This document shows, piece after piece, positions 24,491-36,307 of a stretch of DNA of 64,000 nt. The stretch's first letter is position 1, and every line of letters starts with the position of its first letter. The DNA comes from JAHWKI01 sp035513575 (GTDB lineage Bacteria > Gemmatimonadota > Gemmatimonadetes > Longimicrobiales > RSA9), in the NCBI GenBank assembly GCA_035513575.1, contig DATKBW010000045.1:3146-67145 (forward strand). Direction: 5' to 3'. The position numbers were made by a program, and so were the translations under genes. The notes below the pieces were generated by a model. It made no database searches. It had not been told where the DNA came from and was given only the letters and a program-made list of their open reading frames with translations.

Positions 24491-25450
24491 TCACATCGCC
24501 GCCAGCAGCTCGGGAATACGGGAGGGATCGATGTTCCCCCCCGATACCACCACCGCCGTGCGTCCCGCCGCGGCCCCCGCGGCCAGGACCGCCGCCGTGG
24601 TCGCGGCGCCGGAGTACTCGGTCAGCAGCTTGCCGCGGATGAGGAGTTGCGCTGCGGCCTGGCGTATGGCGTCATCCTCCACCAGGACCACGTCATCCAC
24701 GAGCTCCCGGCAGTGGGCGAACGTGAGGGCGCCGACGCGGGTCGGGAGCAGCCCGTCCGCGATGCTGTCCACCGCGTCCAGCGTGACCGGCTCTCCCGCA
24801 TCGAGGGCCCGCCGCATGGAGGGCGCCCCCACGGGCTCGACCCCGATGACGCGGACGTCCGGCCGCTCGGCCTTCACCGCCGCGGCGAGGCCGCTGATGA
24901 GGCCGCCGCCCCCGATGGGGACCAGGATCGTCTCGACCTCCTCCCAGTCCTCGAGCACTTCCAGCCCCACGGTCCCCTGCCCCGCGATGATGTCCGCGTG
25001 GTCGAATGGCGGGACCATCACCAGGTCCCGCTCCGCCCGGATGGATTCCGCGAGCTCGCGCCGCTCCTCCGACGTGGTGCCCTGGAGGACCACCGCCCCG
25101 CCGAGCCGCCGCGTCCCCTCCATCTTGATGGCCGGGGCGTTCACGGGCATGACGATCACGGCCGGGATCCCGAACGCACGGGCCGCGAACGCCACGGCCT
25201 GGGCGTGGTTCCCCGAGGAGTAGGTGATCACTCCGCGCGCCCGCTCCGACGCGGACAGCCTGGCCACCATCGTGTACGCGCCCCGCAGCTTGAACGCGCC
25301 AATGGGCTGGAAGCTCTCGCACTTCAGCCGCACTTCCACGCCGGCCGCCTCTCCCAGCCACGGGGCCGGGAGGAGGGGGGTACGAACGGCGACGCCGCGC
25401 AACCCCCGCGCGGCGTCCCGGATCGACTCGATGCCCACCAGCGGCGTCAC
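24491..25450 (-). CDS. Threonine/serine dehydratase-like PLP enzyme
   Basis: A 319-residue fold-type II PLP enzyme of the serine/threonine dehydratase family. The PLP lysine is K54 in PIGAFKLRGAYT, the substrate loop is SSGNHAQAVA, and the phosphate-binding Gly loop is PIGGGGLISG. It lacks the C-terminal ACT-like regulatory domain of biosynthetic IlvA, so it resembles catabolic threonine deaminase or serine racemase. The start is a GTG that overlaps the gyrA stop as GTGA, an unusual partner for gyrase. Confidence 0.9.
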   Translation of the reverse strand: MTPLVGIESIRDAARGLRGVAVRTPLLPAPWLGEAAGVEVRLKCESFQPIGAFKLRGAYTMVARLSASERARGVITYSSGNHAQAVAFAARAFGIPAVIVMPVNAPAIKMEGTRRLGGAVVLQGTTSEERRELAESIRAERDLVMVPPFDHADIIAGQGTVGLEVLEDWEEVETILVPIGGGGLISGLAAAVKAERPDVRVIGVEPVGAPSMRRALDAGEPVTLDAVDSIADGLLPTRVGALTFAHCRELVDDVVLVEDDAIRQAAAQLLIRGKLLTEYSGAATTAAVLAAGAAAGRTAVVVSGGNIDPSRIPELLAAM

Positions 25451-28032
25451 TCGCCGTCCTCCGCGCCGGCCTCGCCCGGCTCGAGCTCCGCGAGGTCGGC
25501 GAGCTCCGCCCCGGCGGCATCCGCTGCCCCCGGCTCGCTCCCCGCCGGCACTTCCACGGCGCCTTCCTCGTTGTCCTCGGGAACCAGGCGGGCGACGTCC
25601 ATCACCTCGTCGCCCTGGTCGAGCATGATCAGCCGCACGCCCTGGGTGTTCCGGCCGATCACCCGGATCTCGCTCACACCCTGGCGGTTCACGACCCCGT
25701 TGCGGGTGATCATCACCAGCTCGTCCGTCGGGTGCACCCCCTTGATGGCGACGACCTTCCCCGTCTTCTCCGTCGTCCGGATGTTGATCACGCCCTTCCC
25801 GCCCCGCCCCTGCAGCCGGTAGTCCCCGATCTCCGTGCGCTTGCCCATCCCGCGCTCCGTCACCACCAGGATCGTCGGCGCGGATTCCGGCGCGTGGTCC
25901 TTGCGCACCACCACCATCCCCACGACGTAGTCCTCGCTGCCGGCGAGCCGGATCCCACGGACGCCGCGGGCGGCCCGCCCCATCTGCCGGACATCGCCCT
26001 CCCGGAAGCGGATCGCCATCCCCCGGTGCGTCGCCAGCACGACCTCGTCCCCGCCGGAGGTGATCTGGGCGTCGATCAGCTCATCGCCCTCGTCGATGTT
26101 GATGGCGTTGATTCCCACCACCCGGATGTGCCGGTAGGCGCTCAGCGCGGTCTTCTTCACCACCCCGCGGCGCGTGGCGAACGTCAGGTCCAGATCCTCG
26201 CTGAATTCCCGGACCGGCACCACCGCCGCGACCGCCTCGTCGGGCCCGAGCTGGAGGAGGTTCACCAGCGGCTTCCCCCGCGCCGCGCGGCTCGACGACG
26301 GGATCTGGTGCACCTTCAGCCAGTAGCAGTGGCCGCGCCGCGTGAAGACCATCAGGTAGTCGTGGGTGTTGGCCAGGAAGAGGTGCTCCACCCAGTCCTC
26401 TTCCTTGGTGTTCATCCCCATGAGGCCCCGGCCGCCCCGCCGCTGCGTCCGGTACGTGTCCAGCGGCAGCCGCTTCACGTAGCCGGTGTGGGAGATCGTC
26501 ACCACCATGGGCTCGTCGGGGATCAGGTCCTCGATGCTCAGGTCGCTGGTCTCCCCGACGATCCTCGTGCGCCGCTCGTCCCCGTATTTGGTCGAGAGCT
26601 CGCCCAGCTCGTCCTTGATGATCCGGTAGCGCCGCGACTCGTTCCCGAGGATGTCCTCCAGGTCCTCGATGCTCGCCAGCACCTGGGCGATCTCCTCCTC
26701 GAGCTTCTCGATCTCCAGCCCGGTCAGGCGCGCGAGACGCATGTCCAGGATCGCCCGGGCCTGCCGCTCGCTCAGGGCGAACTCCGCCATCAGCGCCTCC
26801 CGGGCCTGCTCCGTGTCGCTCGCCGCCCGGATCATCTCGATCACGCGGTCGATGTTGTCGACCGCGACCTTGAGGCCCTGGAGGATGTGCTCCCGCTCCC
26901 GTGCCTCCCGCAGGTCGTGCTCGCTGCGCCGGACCACCACCTCGTGGCGGTGGGCCACGAAGTGCTTGAGCAGCGTCGGCAGGTTCATCACCTTCGGGAC
27001 GCCGTGATCCAGCGCCAGCATGATCACGCCGAAGGTCGACTGCATCTGGGTGTGCTTGAACAGCTGGTTCAGCACGATGTGGGGGATGGCGTCCCGCTTC
27101 AGCTCGATCACCACCCGCATCCCGTCCCGATCCGACTCGTCCCGCAGGTCCCGGATGTCGGTGATCTTCTTCTCCCGCACCAGCCCCGCGATCTGCTCGA
27201 TCATCCGGGACTTGTTCACCATGTACGGGATCTCGTCGACGATGATCCGGCCGCTCCCATCGTCGTCCTCCTCGATCACGGCATTCGCCCGCATGATCAG
27301 GCGACCCCGCCCCGTCTCGTACGCGGCCCGGATCCCGTCCCGGCCATGGATGTAGCCGGCCGTTGGGAAGTCGGGGCCCTGGACGTGCTCCATCAGGTCG
27401 GCCACGGACGCGTCCGGATGGTCGATCAGGTGCACCGTCGCGGCCACGATCTCGCCCAGGTTGTGCGGCGGGATGTTCGTGGCCATCCCCACCGCGATCC
27501 CCGCCGCGCCGTTGATCAGGAGGTTCGGGAGCCTGGAGGGCAGGACCACGGGCTCGTCCCGCTGGTCGTCGAAGGTGCGGGTGAACGCGACGGTCTCCTT
27601 GTCGATGTCGGCGAGGAGCTCGCCGGCGATGGCCTCCAGGCGCGCCTCCGTGTACCGGTACGCGGCCGCGTTGTCGCCATCGATGGAGCCGAAGTTCCCC
27701 TGCCCGTCCACCAGCGGGTAGCGGAGCGAGAAGTCCTGGACCATCCGGACCATCGCGTCATAGACCGCGCTGTCGCCGTGGGGGTGGTATTTGCCCAGCA
27801 CCTCACCCACCACGTTCGCCGACTTCTTGTACGGCCGCGTGGGGCCCAGCCCCAGATCGGCCATGGCGTAGAGGATCCGCCGGTGCACCGGCTTGAGCCC
27901 GTCCCGGACGTCCGGCAGAGCGCGCTGCACGATCACGCTCATGGAGTAGTCCAGGAAGCTGTCGCGCATCTCCTGTTCGATCAGGCGCGGAAGCACCCTG
28001 TGGGTCAGTTCCGGGGTCTCCGGAGTATCCAT
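25447..28032 (-). CDS. gyrA: DNA gyrase subunit A
   Basis: An 861-residue type IIA topoisomerase subunit. The catalytic tyrosine is Y127 in AAAYRYTEAR. The quinolone region reads HPHGDSAVYDAMVRM with S88 and D92, equivalent to the drug-sensitive Ser83 and Asp87 of Escherichia coli, so no classical resistance change is present. The C-terminal domain carries the GyrA box QRRGGRG, which marks gyrase rather than topoisomerase IV. The last ~40 residues are an acidic Glu/Ala tail. It works with GyrB, which is not in the window. A TAAATT at 28099-28094 is a possible -10 element but lacks a clear partner. Confidence 0.97.
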   Translation of the reverse strand: MDTPETPELTHRVLPRLIEQEMRDSFLDYSMSVIVQRALPDVRDGLKPVHRRILYAMADLGLGPTRPYKKSANVVGEVLGKYHPHGDSAVYDAMVRMVQDFSLRYPLVDGQGNFGSIDGDNAAAYRYTEARLEAIAGELLADIDKETVAFTRTFDDQRDEPVVLPSRLPNLLINGAAGIAVGMATNIPPHNLGEIVAATVHLIDHPDASVADLMEHVQGPDFPTAGYIHGRDGIRAAYETGRGRLIMRANAVIEEDDDGSGRIIVDEIPYMVNKSRMIEQIAGLVREKKITDIRDLRDESDRDGMRVVIELKRDAIPHIVLNQLFKHTQMQSTFGVIMLALDHGVPKVMNLPTLLKHFVAHRHEVVVRRSEHDLREAREREHILQGLKVAVDNIDRVIEMIRAASDTEQAREALMAEFALSERQARAILDMRLARLTGLEIEKLEEEIAQVLASIEDLEDILGNESRRYRIIKDELGELSTKYGDERRTRIVGETSDLSIEDLIPDEPMVVTISHTGYVKRLPLDTYRTQRRGGRGLMGMNTKEEDWVEHLFLANTHDYLMVFTRRGHCYWLKVHQIPSSSRAARGKPLVNLLQLGPDEAVAAVVPVREFSEDLDLTFATRRGVVKKTALSAYRHIRVVGINAINIDEGDELIDAQITSGGDEVVLATHRGMAIRFREGDVRQMGRAARGVRGIRLAGSEDYVVGMVVVRKDHAPESAPTILVVTERGMGKRTEIGDYRLQGRGGKGVINIRTTEKTGKVVAIKGVHPTDELVMITRNGVVNRQGVSEIRVIGRNTQGVRLIMLDQGDEVMDVARLVPEDNEEGAVEVPAGSEPGAADAAGAELADLAELEPGEAGAEDGE

Positions 28033-28209
28033 CGGCAGTCGCTGGTTCCAGTGGAATTCGAAGGGGGCAGCCCGAGAGGCCGAACAACCGCTGAATTTAC
28101 GAGGATCAGGCGGGTTCAGCGAGCCCCGGGCGTGCTACCCCCGAGGGTTACGCGTGTGCCCGCGCGTGCGCAGGCGCCCGTGAGGAGGCGAGGCGGGTCC
28201 CGCGACCCT

Positions 28210-28482
28210 TCAGGATGCGGGCGAAGGACTGGTGGAAGGCGGGCGGAAATGCCGGCGTCCGCCGCCCAGGTCCGAGATCCCGTTGCGGAGCTGGCGGAGG
28301 CGGGCGTCGGTCAGGTCTCCGAGCCCCGCGTCGTCGTCGTAGCGTACGAGCCCGGACCACGTCTGCGCCGAGTCGAGGACGAGGAAGCGGCCGGGGAAGG
28401 GGAAGGCGTAGGGTGTGCCGGGGCCGACCAGGGCGACGCGCCACTGGATCCCGTGCTCATCGAAGGCGCGGCGCGGCGGCGC
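28210..28482 (-). pseudogene. Small conserved-looking ORF with no usual start, directly after amidohydrolase stop
   Basis: Immediately after the TGA of the amidohydrolase gene, and in the same frame, 90 codons stay open to the TGA at 28210. The translation looks like a real small protein: FDEHGIQWRVALVGPG, then FPGRFLVLDSAQTWSGLVRY, then LTDARLRQLRNG. No ATG, GTG or TTG is in frame before the conserved part. It could be a gene with a rare start, a remnant that lost its start, or a tail reached by read-through of the TGA. I do not know the family. The spacer between it and gyrA (28033-28209) holds nothing I recognise. Confidence 0.45.
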
Positions 28483-29793
28483 TCACGACCCGGCGCCGTC
28501 GGGCCCCTTCACCACCCGCCCGCCCACCATGACGAACACGGGGCGCTCGGTGACGCGGATGTCGCGGAGGGGGTCCCCGGGCACCGCCACGAGGTCGGCC
28601 AGGCGGCCGGCCGCGAGGACGCCCCGGTCGTCCACGCCGAGCAGGTCCGCGGCGTGGAGGGTGGCGCTCCGGAGCGCCTCCAGCGGCGTCATCCCCGCCG
28701 CCACGTAGGCGGCGAACTCCCGGGCGTTCTCCCCGTGGGGGTACACCCCCGCATCCGTGCCGAACGCCACCTTCACGCCCGCCCGCACCGCCCGCCGGAA
28801 ACTCTGCTTCATGATGGGCAGCACGTGCTCCGCCTTGGCCCGGATCGGCGCCGGCAGTGCGTCGAGGGGGATCACGTCGGCCAGGTACTGCGTCGGCACC
28901 AGGTAGGTCCCCCGCTCCTTCATCAGGCGGATGGCGGTGTCATCGAGGATGGAGCCGTGCTCGATGGAGGCGACGCCCGCCCGCACCGCGGCGATGATCC
29001 CCTCGGTGCCGTGGGCGTGGGCGGCCACCTTCATCCCGTGCCGGGCCGCTTCCTCCACGATGGCGCGCAGCTCCTCCTCGCTGAACTGCTGCGCCCCGAC
29101 GCTCTCCTCGAACGAGAGCACGCCCGCGGTCGCGCAGATCTTGATGACCTCCGCGCCGTGCTTCGCCTGGTAGCGGACCGCCCGTACGGCGTCCCACGGC
29201 CCATCGACGATGCCGTCCCGCCAGTCCAGCTCCAGGACGCCGGGTCGCCAGCCGGTCTGGTCGCAGTGGCCGCCGGTGATCCCCAGGGAGTGACCGGCGG
29301 GGATGATGTGCGGGCCGATGATGTCGCCGCGCTCCACCGCCCGGGCCAGCGCGACATCCGTGAACGCCGGCGCGCCGACGTTGCGCACGGTGGTGAACCC
29401 CGCCTCGGCGGTCCTGCGGGCATGGGCGGCGCCGCGCAGCGCCGCGTCGGCGGCCGTCTCCCGGACGGGCTCGATGAACGACTCGGGCCCGAGCAAGCTG
29501 GTGAGGTGGACGTGGGTGTCGATCCACCCGGGCAGGAGGGTGGCATCCCCCAGGTCGATCACGCGCATCCCGGCCGGGGCGCGGTCGGTGACGCGCTCGA
29601 TCCGACCGTCCCGCACGACGACGTGGGCGCCCGTGACGAGCCGGCCGCTCTCCACGTCCAGCATCCGGGCGGCGGTCACGGCCACCGGCTCCGCCTGGGC
29701 CGCGGCGGCGCGGGGCGCCCAGACGGACGGGAGGGCGAGAAGGAGCAGGATGGGGGTCGTGGACCTGCGGGGCGGGCGGGGGTAGCGCTGCAT
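28483..29793 (-). CDS. Secreted amidohydrolase (imidazolonepropionase-like)
   Basis: A 436-residue metal-dependent hydrolase of the amidohydrolase superfamily with a signal peptide (residues 1-~33, PILLLLALPSVWAPRAAAAQA). Metal ligands are seen in DTHVHLTS (HxH), the likely carboxylated lysine in EVIKICATAG, HAHG, IEHGS and FGTDAG. Secreted relatives include Xaa-Pro dipeptidases and imidazolonepropionase-like enzymes; the substrate is not readable. The gene diverges from the M28 lipoprotein gene, with a 99-base spacer. Confidence 0.9.
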   Translation of the reverse strand: MQRYPRPPRRSTTPILLLLALPSVWAPRAAAAQAEPVAVTAARMLDVESGRLVTGAHVVVRDGRIERVTDRAPAGMRVIDLGDATLLPGWIDTHVHLTSLLGPESFIEPVRETAADAALRGAAHARRTAEAGFTTVRNVGAPAFTDVALARAVERGDIIGPHIIPAGHSLGITGGHCDQTGWRPGVLELDWRDGIVDGPWDAVRAVRYQAKHGAEVIKICATAGVLSFEESVGAQQFSEEELRAIVEEAARHGMKVAAHAHGTEGIIAAVRAGVASIEHGSILDDTAIRLMKERGTYLVPTQYLADVIPLDALPAPIRAKAEHVLPIMKQSFRRAVRAGVKVAFGTDAGVYPHGENAREFAAYVAAGMTPLEALRSATLHAADLLGVDDRGVLAAGRLADLVAVPGDPLRDIRVTERPVFVMVGGRVVKGPDGAGS

Positions 29794-29892
29794 CGTCGTC
29801 TCCGGTGAGAGGGCCGCTGGAGGGTGGCGTCCGGCGGGGATTTCCGCCAGACTCCGGTCGAAGCCCGGGAACCCGAAAGGACACGTATCGCG

Positions 29893-32250
<2,358 letters not shown>

Positions 32251-32257
32251 AGCGCCT

Positions 32258-33118
32258 GTGCGGACGACCGCTCTGATCGCGCTGGCGGTGCTGCTCCTGC
32301 TCGCGGTCGCGTTCGCGCTGGCGTGGCCGCTCCTGCTCCCGGGGCTCACGTACGTGCCCGAGCCGCTCTCGCCCGACGCCGCGCGGCCGGAGCGCCACGG
32401 CCTGCCGACGGCCTCGGAGGTATGGCTCGAAGCGGCCGACGGGGTCCGGCTCCACGGCTGGTGGGTCCCCGCCGCCGCGTCGGGGTGGCCCCGGTGCGAC
32501 GCCGTCGCCATCTACTTCCACGGCAACGCCGGCACCATCGTGAGCCGCGCGTCCATCGCCGGATCGCTCGCCCGACGGGGCCTCGATGTCCTGCTCTTCG
32601 ACTACCGGGGCTACGGACGGAGCGAGGGCCGGCCCAGCGAGCCGGGGCTCCGCGCCGATGCCGAGGCGGCGCTGCGCTACGTGCGCGAGGAGCGGCGCGT
32701 GGCGACGGGGCGGGTCGTCCTCATCGGCCAGTCGCTCGGATCCGCGGTCGCGCTCCGCCTGGCGCTGGACCACGCCGCCGGCGGGCTCATCCTCGGCGCC
32801 CCCTTCCCGGGGCTCCCCGCGGCGGTGTCGCACCACGCGCCGTGGCTCCCGGTTCGGCTCCTCCGGTGGCCGGACGGCCGCTACGACGCGGGCTCACGGA
32901 TCCGGGAGCTGCGCGTGCCTCTGCTCGTGCTGGCCGGCGGCCGGGACACGCTCGTTCCCCCCTTCCTGTCCGAGCGCGTCTTCGAGGCGGCCCCGCGGCC
33001 AAAGCGGCTGGCCCGGGTGGACGCGGGTCACAACGGGCTGATGGCCCACCCGGCCAGCTGGGACGCCATCGACGGCTTCCTGGCCACCCACCTGGGCTGC
33101 GGTCCGCGATCTCCCTGA
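32258..33118 (+). CDS. Membrane-anchored alpha/beta hydrolase
   Basis: A 286-residue hydrolase with one N-terminal membrane anchor (about 5-27) and a serine-hydrolase core: oxyanion block YFHGNAGT, DYRGYGRSEG, nucleophile in GQSLGSAVA, the acid near AGGRDTLVPP and His in VDAGHNG. It resembles the BEM46/ABHD family. The start is a GTG 7 bases after the M28 lipoprotein stop, so the two are probably one operon. Substrate unknown. Confidence 0.88.
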   Translation: MRTTALIALAVLLLLAVAFALAWPLLLPGLTYVPEPLSPDAARPERHGLPTASEVWLEAADGVRLHGWWVPAAASGWPRCDAVAIYFHGNAGTIVSRASIAGSLARRGLDVLLFDYRGYGRSEGRPSEPGLRADAEAALRYVREERRVATGRVVLIGQSLGSAVALRLALDHAAGGLILGAPFPGLPAAVSHHAPWLPVRLLRWPDGRYDAGSRIRELRVPLLVLAGGRDTLVPPFLSERVFEAAPRPKRLARVDAGHNGLMAHPASWDAIDGFLATHLGCGPRSP

Positions 33119-33130
33119 CCGCCCTGTGCG

Positions 33131-33157
33131 GGGTCACGCGGGTCGCGCGGGTCACGC
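33131..33157. repeat. Three 9-base tandem repeats between convergent genes
   Basis: Three head-to-tail copies of GGGTCACGC, the middle one GGGTCGCGC, lie between the hydrolase stop and the glycosyltransferase stop and run slightly into the latter. Confidence 0.55.
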
Positions 33158-34180
33158 CACCGCGACGAAGTCCAGCCCTTCCCGCAGCCCCAGCTCCCGG
33201 CACGACGCCCGGATCTCCTCCCGCGCCCCCTCCTGCCCCACCGCCGCGAGGACGAGGGCGCCGGGATGGCGCGGGTCCCGCGCGTCGGTGAAGCGGCGGA
33301 CCTCGGCTTGCGGGACCACAGGCGCCCGGTGGATCTCCTGGCCGATCTTCTTCCGATCGACCTCCACGAACGCGGCGACCGGCGTGCCGGCATCGATGAG
33401 GGCCAGGGCGAACCGCTTGCCGATGGGACCGGCGCCCCAGACCACCGCCGGTCGGCCGCCGGCCAGGAGGGTGCGGGTCAGGAAATGGATCTTCAGACGG
33501 AGGAACGCGGCGGGGCTGTAGCGCGAGTCCGTCCGCGATGCCCGCTCCGGCCCCTCCCGCCAGCGGTGGAGCACGTCCGGCAGCTTGGCCATCCGGTACC
33601 CGGCAGCCCAGACCCGGAGGATCAGGTCGTAGTCCTCCGGCCAGCCCAGCTCCCGGTACCCGCCCACGCCCTGGAGGACGTTCCGGCGGATCATGAGGGT
33701 GGGGTGCGGGATCGGGCACTCGATGAAGATGTCGCGGGCGATCTCCTCCGGGCCGAGCAGGGCGTTGATCCACGCCTCGTACCGCCGCGCACCGGGCCGC
33801 ACCTCGTGGGCGGGGAAGTACTCGACGCCCGTGCCGCACGCGGCGATCCCGGGGTCCGCGTCCATCAGCGCGACCTGCTTCTCCAGGCGGGTGGCGGCGG
33901 CCAGGTCGTCGGCGTCCATGCGGGCGACCAGCTCGGCGCGGGCCCCGGCATGGGCGGTGGCCAGCGCCGGGACGAGGCCGCGGCCGTGCCCCTGCATGAC
34001 CCGGACGCGGCCATCCTCCCGCGCCCAGGCGTGGAGGATCTCTCCGGTCCGATCCGCCGAGCCGTCGTCCACGGCGAGCACCTCGAAGTCGTCGAAGGTC
34101 TGCGCGCGGAGCGACGCGATGGCCGCCGGGAGGTGCGGCGCGGCGTCCCGACACGGCATCAGGATCGAGACGCGGCGCAC
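33152..34180 (-). CDS. Family 2 glycosyltransferase with C-terminal Rossmann-like domain
   Basis: A 342-residue GT-A glycosyltransferase. It opens VSILMPCRDAAPHLPAA, has the DDGS nucleotide-binding motif (VLAVDDGSADRT), the DxD motif ARMDADD and the conserved ELGWPEDYDLILR block, where ED is the likely base. The last ~90 residues (GGRPAVVWGAGPIGKRFA) look like a Rossmann fold with a GAGPIG dinucleotide loop. It may add a sugar to lipopolysaccharide or a surface glycan. It is the last gene of an operon with two M16 protease genes, with gaps of 9 and 12 bases. Confidence 0.88.
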   Translation of the reverse strand: MRRVSILMPCRDAAPHLPAAIASLRAQTFDDFEVLAVDDGSADRTGEILHAWAREDGRVRVMQGHGRGLVPALATAHAGARAELVARMDADDLAAATRLEKQVALMDADPGIAACGTGVEYFPAHEVRPGARRYEAWINALLGPEEIARDIFIECPIPHPTLMIRRNVLQGVGGYRELGWPEDYDLILRVWAAGYRMAKLPDVLHRWREGPERASRTDSRYSPAAFLRLKIHFLTRTLLAGGRPAVVWGAGPIGKRFALALIDAGTPVAAFVEVDRKKIGQEIHRAPVVPQAEVRRFTDARDPRHPGALVLAAVGQEGAREEIRASCRELGLREGLDFVAVA

Positions 34181-34189
34181 CGCTCCGGC

Positions 34190-36295
34190 CTACCGGATCG
34201 ACTTCAGCAGGACCTCGACCGGCGGCTGGATCATCTCCCGCTTCACCACGGTGTGGGGCGCGGCCCGCGCGACCCAGACCGTCATCGGCTGATCCCCGGT
34301 GATCTCCAGCCTGTACGTTTCGAAGGTGCCCGCCGGCACCTCGACCGTCTCGGTTCCCACCAGCCTCACGGTGGCCGACTGGAGCTGGCCGGTGCCCCCG
34401 AGGACCTGGAGCGTGAACTCACCCGCGTCCTCGTAGCCATGCACCGCCATCGCCACATCCACCATGCCGTCCAGCACGGCCCCCGGCGGGAGCGCCACGT
34501 CGATGTCCCGGGGCTGCCCCGTCTGCATGTCGAGCCCCCGGCCCGTGGCGCGCCCGTTCTCGACCGCCAGCGACAGCTCGCCCATGGGACCCAGGTTCAC
34601 GGTCATGGACCGGGGGGTGAAGGTGCGGGGCTCGAACACCGTGGTCTGGCGGATCGTGCCGCCGGGCGCCGCCTGCTCCGTCGCCGCCACGAAGCTCGCG
34701 CCGTCCCTGGACCACTGCGTCGTCACCGACCCCACCTCGTTGCCCTGGAACAGGATCCCGTAAACCATGGTGCGGGGCTCCAGCCGGCTCGCATCGAAGC
34801 GCACGTCGGAAGTCGCCGTCAGCCGCGCCTCGTCCACCGGGCGGCCCTCGGTGTCGACCACCCGGACCCGGTCCGCGAACGGCCGGACCCGGTCCAGGAC
34901 CTCGGTGGCGTCCCCCACCACCACGATGAGCATCCGGTCCGGATGCACGTGCCGCGTGGCCGCCGCGGCGATCTCCGCCGCACCGACGGCCGCGACGCGG
35001 CCGCGGTATTCCTCCAGGTAGGAATCGTCCCGACCCAGCAGCCGGTTGCTCGCGACCTGCCCCGCGACTTCCTGCGGCGTCTCGATGTGGAGGGGGAAGG
35101 AGCCGGTGAGGTAGCTCTTCGCCTGGGCGAGGTTGTCCTCCGGGATGTCGCCCGCCCGCAGCTTCCGGGCGAGGTCGATCATGATGGCCAGCGCGCTGTC
35201 CGCCACGGCGTTGCGGTACTCGCCCTGCATGACGAACGTGCCGGGACCCACGCGCTCGCTCATGAGGCTGTACGCGCCATAGGTGTACCCCCGCTCCTCG
35301 CGCAGCTCCGACATCATCCACGCGGTGAACGCCGCGGAGGGGGAGCCGAGCACCTGGTTCGCCACGTCCAGGGTGACCCAGTCGGCGCCGGTGGCGCTCG
35401 GGAACAGGTGACCCATGCGGATCACCGCCTGCACGGACCCCGGCTTGTGCACGAAGATCAGCTCCCGGCCGGCCCGTGCCGGTGGCTCCGGACGCGCCGC
35501 CTGGGAGGCCGGCGAGCCCTGCCAGCCGGCGAACGCCAGCTCCAGCTTGCGGGCCATCGCCGCGGGATCCACATCCCCCGCCACCACGAACAGCGCCTCG
35601 CCCGGCCGGTAGCCCACCGCGTGGAACCGCGCCAGGTCATCCACCTCCAGCACGCCGATGGTCGCGGCGGTCTCCACCTGACCGTAGGGATGGCGGCCGT
35701 ACACATCCTTCGTGAACGTCTCGGCCGCCAGGCTCCCCGGCTGCGACCGGCTCAGCCGCAGCTGCGACACCCTGCGCGTCTTCTCCGTCTCCAGCTCATC
35801 CGCCGGGAACGTCGGCCTGAGCACGATGTCGCTCATCAGCTCGAGCCCCCGGTCCAGGAAATCCGTGATCACGGTGAGGGAGACCGCGCTCCACTCGCTG
35901 GACGCGCTCGCGCCGAGACGGGCCCCGATGAAGTCGGCGGCTTCGGCGATCTCGCTGCTCGTCAGCTCCGCCGTCCCCTTGTCCAGGAGCGCGGCGGTCA
36001 CGCTGGCGATGCCGGCCCGGCCCGGGGGGTCCGCCGCGCTCCCGGCACCCGGGAGCAGGAGCTGGATGCTGACCACCGGCTGCTCGTGGTTCTCCACCAC
36101 CACCAGCCGGGCGCCGTTGCGCAGGGTCCGCTCGGTGTAGTCCGGGAACTGCACGTCGCTCACCGGGAGCGGCGCCGGCGGGCTCGCCGGGATGGCCTCC
36201 GGCGCCGGGTCCCCGGCGGACGGCCCGGCCCCGCCGCAGGCCACCAGGACGAGCACGAGCCCCGCGAGCGGGGCGACGATCCGTCTATTCCTCAT
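34190..36295 (-). CDS. M16-like lipoprotein, inactive site, with extra C-terminal domain
   Basis: A 701-residue lipoprotein (LVLVLVACGG lipobox). Residues ~50-460 are a peptidase M16 module of two halves (RTLRNGARLVVVENHEQP, EERGYTYGAYSLM), but the zinc motif position reads ASVTAALLDKGT instead of HxxEH, so it is not catalytic alone. The last ~230 residues, after DRVRVVDTEG, are beta-rich and resemble DUF3108-type lipoprotein domains (SVTTQWSRDGASFVAATEQ, VPAGTFETYRLEITGDQP). A GAGGAGCG ribosome site precedes the ATG. The adjacent active M16 gene should provide the catalytic half of a complex. Confidence 0.85.
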   Translation of the reverse strand: MRNRRIVAPLAGLVLVLVACGGAGPSAGDPAPEAIPASPPAPLPVSDVQFPDYTERTLRNGARLVVVENHEQPVVSIQLLLPGAGSAADPPGRAGIASVTAALLDKGTAELTSSEIAEAADFIGARLGASASSEWSAVSLTVITDFLDRGLELMSDIVLRPTFPADELETEKTRRVSQLRLSRSQPGSLAAETFTKDVYGRHPYGQVETAATIGVLEVDDLARFHAVGYRPGEALFVVAGDVDPAAMARKLELAFAGWQGSPASQAARPEPPARAGRELIFVHKPGSVQAVIRMGHLFPSATGADWVTLDVANQVLGSPSAAFTAWMMSELREERGYTYGAYSLMSERVGPGTFVMQGEYRNAVADSALAIMIDLARKLRAGDIPEDNLAQAKSYLTGSFPLHIETPQEVAGQVASNRLLGRDDSYLEEYRGRVAAVGAAEIAAAATRHVHPDRMLIVVVGDATEVLDRVRPFADRVRVVDTEGRPVDEARLTATSDVRFDASRLEPRTMVYGILFQGNEVGSVTTQWSRDGASFVAATEQAAPGGTIRQTTVFEPRTFTPRSMTVNLGPMGELSLAVENGRATGRGLDMQTGQPRDIDVALPPGAVLDGMVDVAMAVHGYEDAGEFTLQVLGGTGQLQSATVRLVGTETVEVPAGTFETYRLEITGDQPMTVWVARAAPHTVVKREMIQPPVEVLLKSIR

Positions 36296-36307
36296 GGTCT
36301 TCGCTCC

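Noticed and set aside
28094..28099. TAAATT upstream of gyrA as a promoter
   Set aside because: A fair -10 match, but no -35 hexamer at 16-18 bases, so it was not listed as a feature.
25732..29808. A 1358-codon plus-strand frame across gyrA
   Set aside because: It lies opposite gyrA and the amidohydrolase gene, has no recognisable domain and has the composition of an antisense shadow.
33131..33157. Three 9-base repeats as the start of a CRISPR-like or iteron array
   Set aside because: Only three short direct copies without spacers, in a gap between convergent genes; too little for either.
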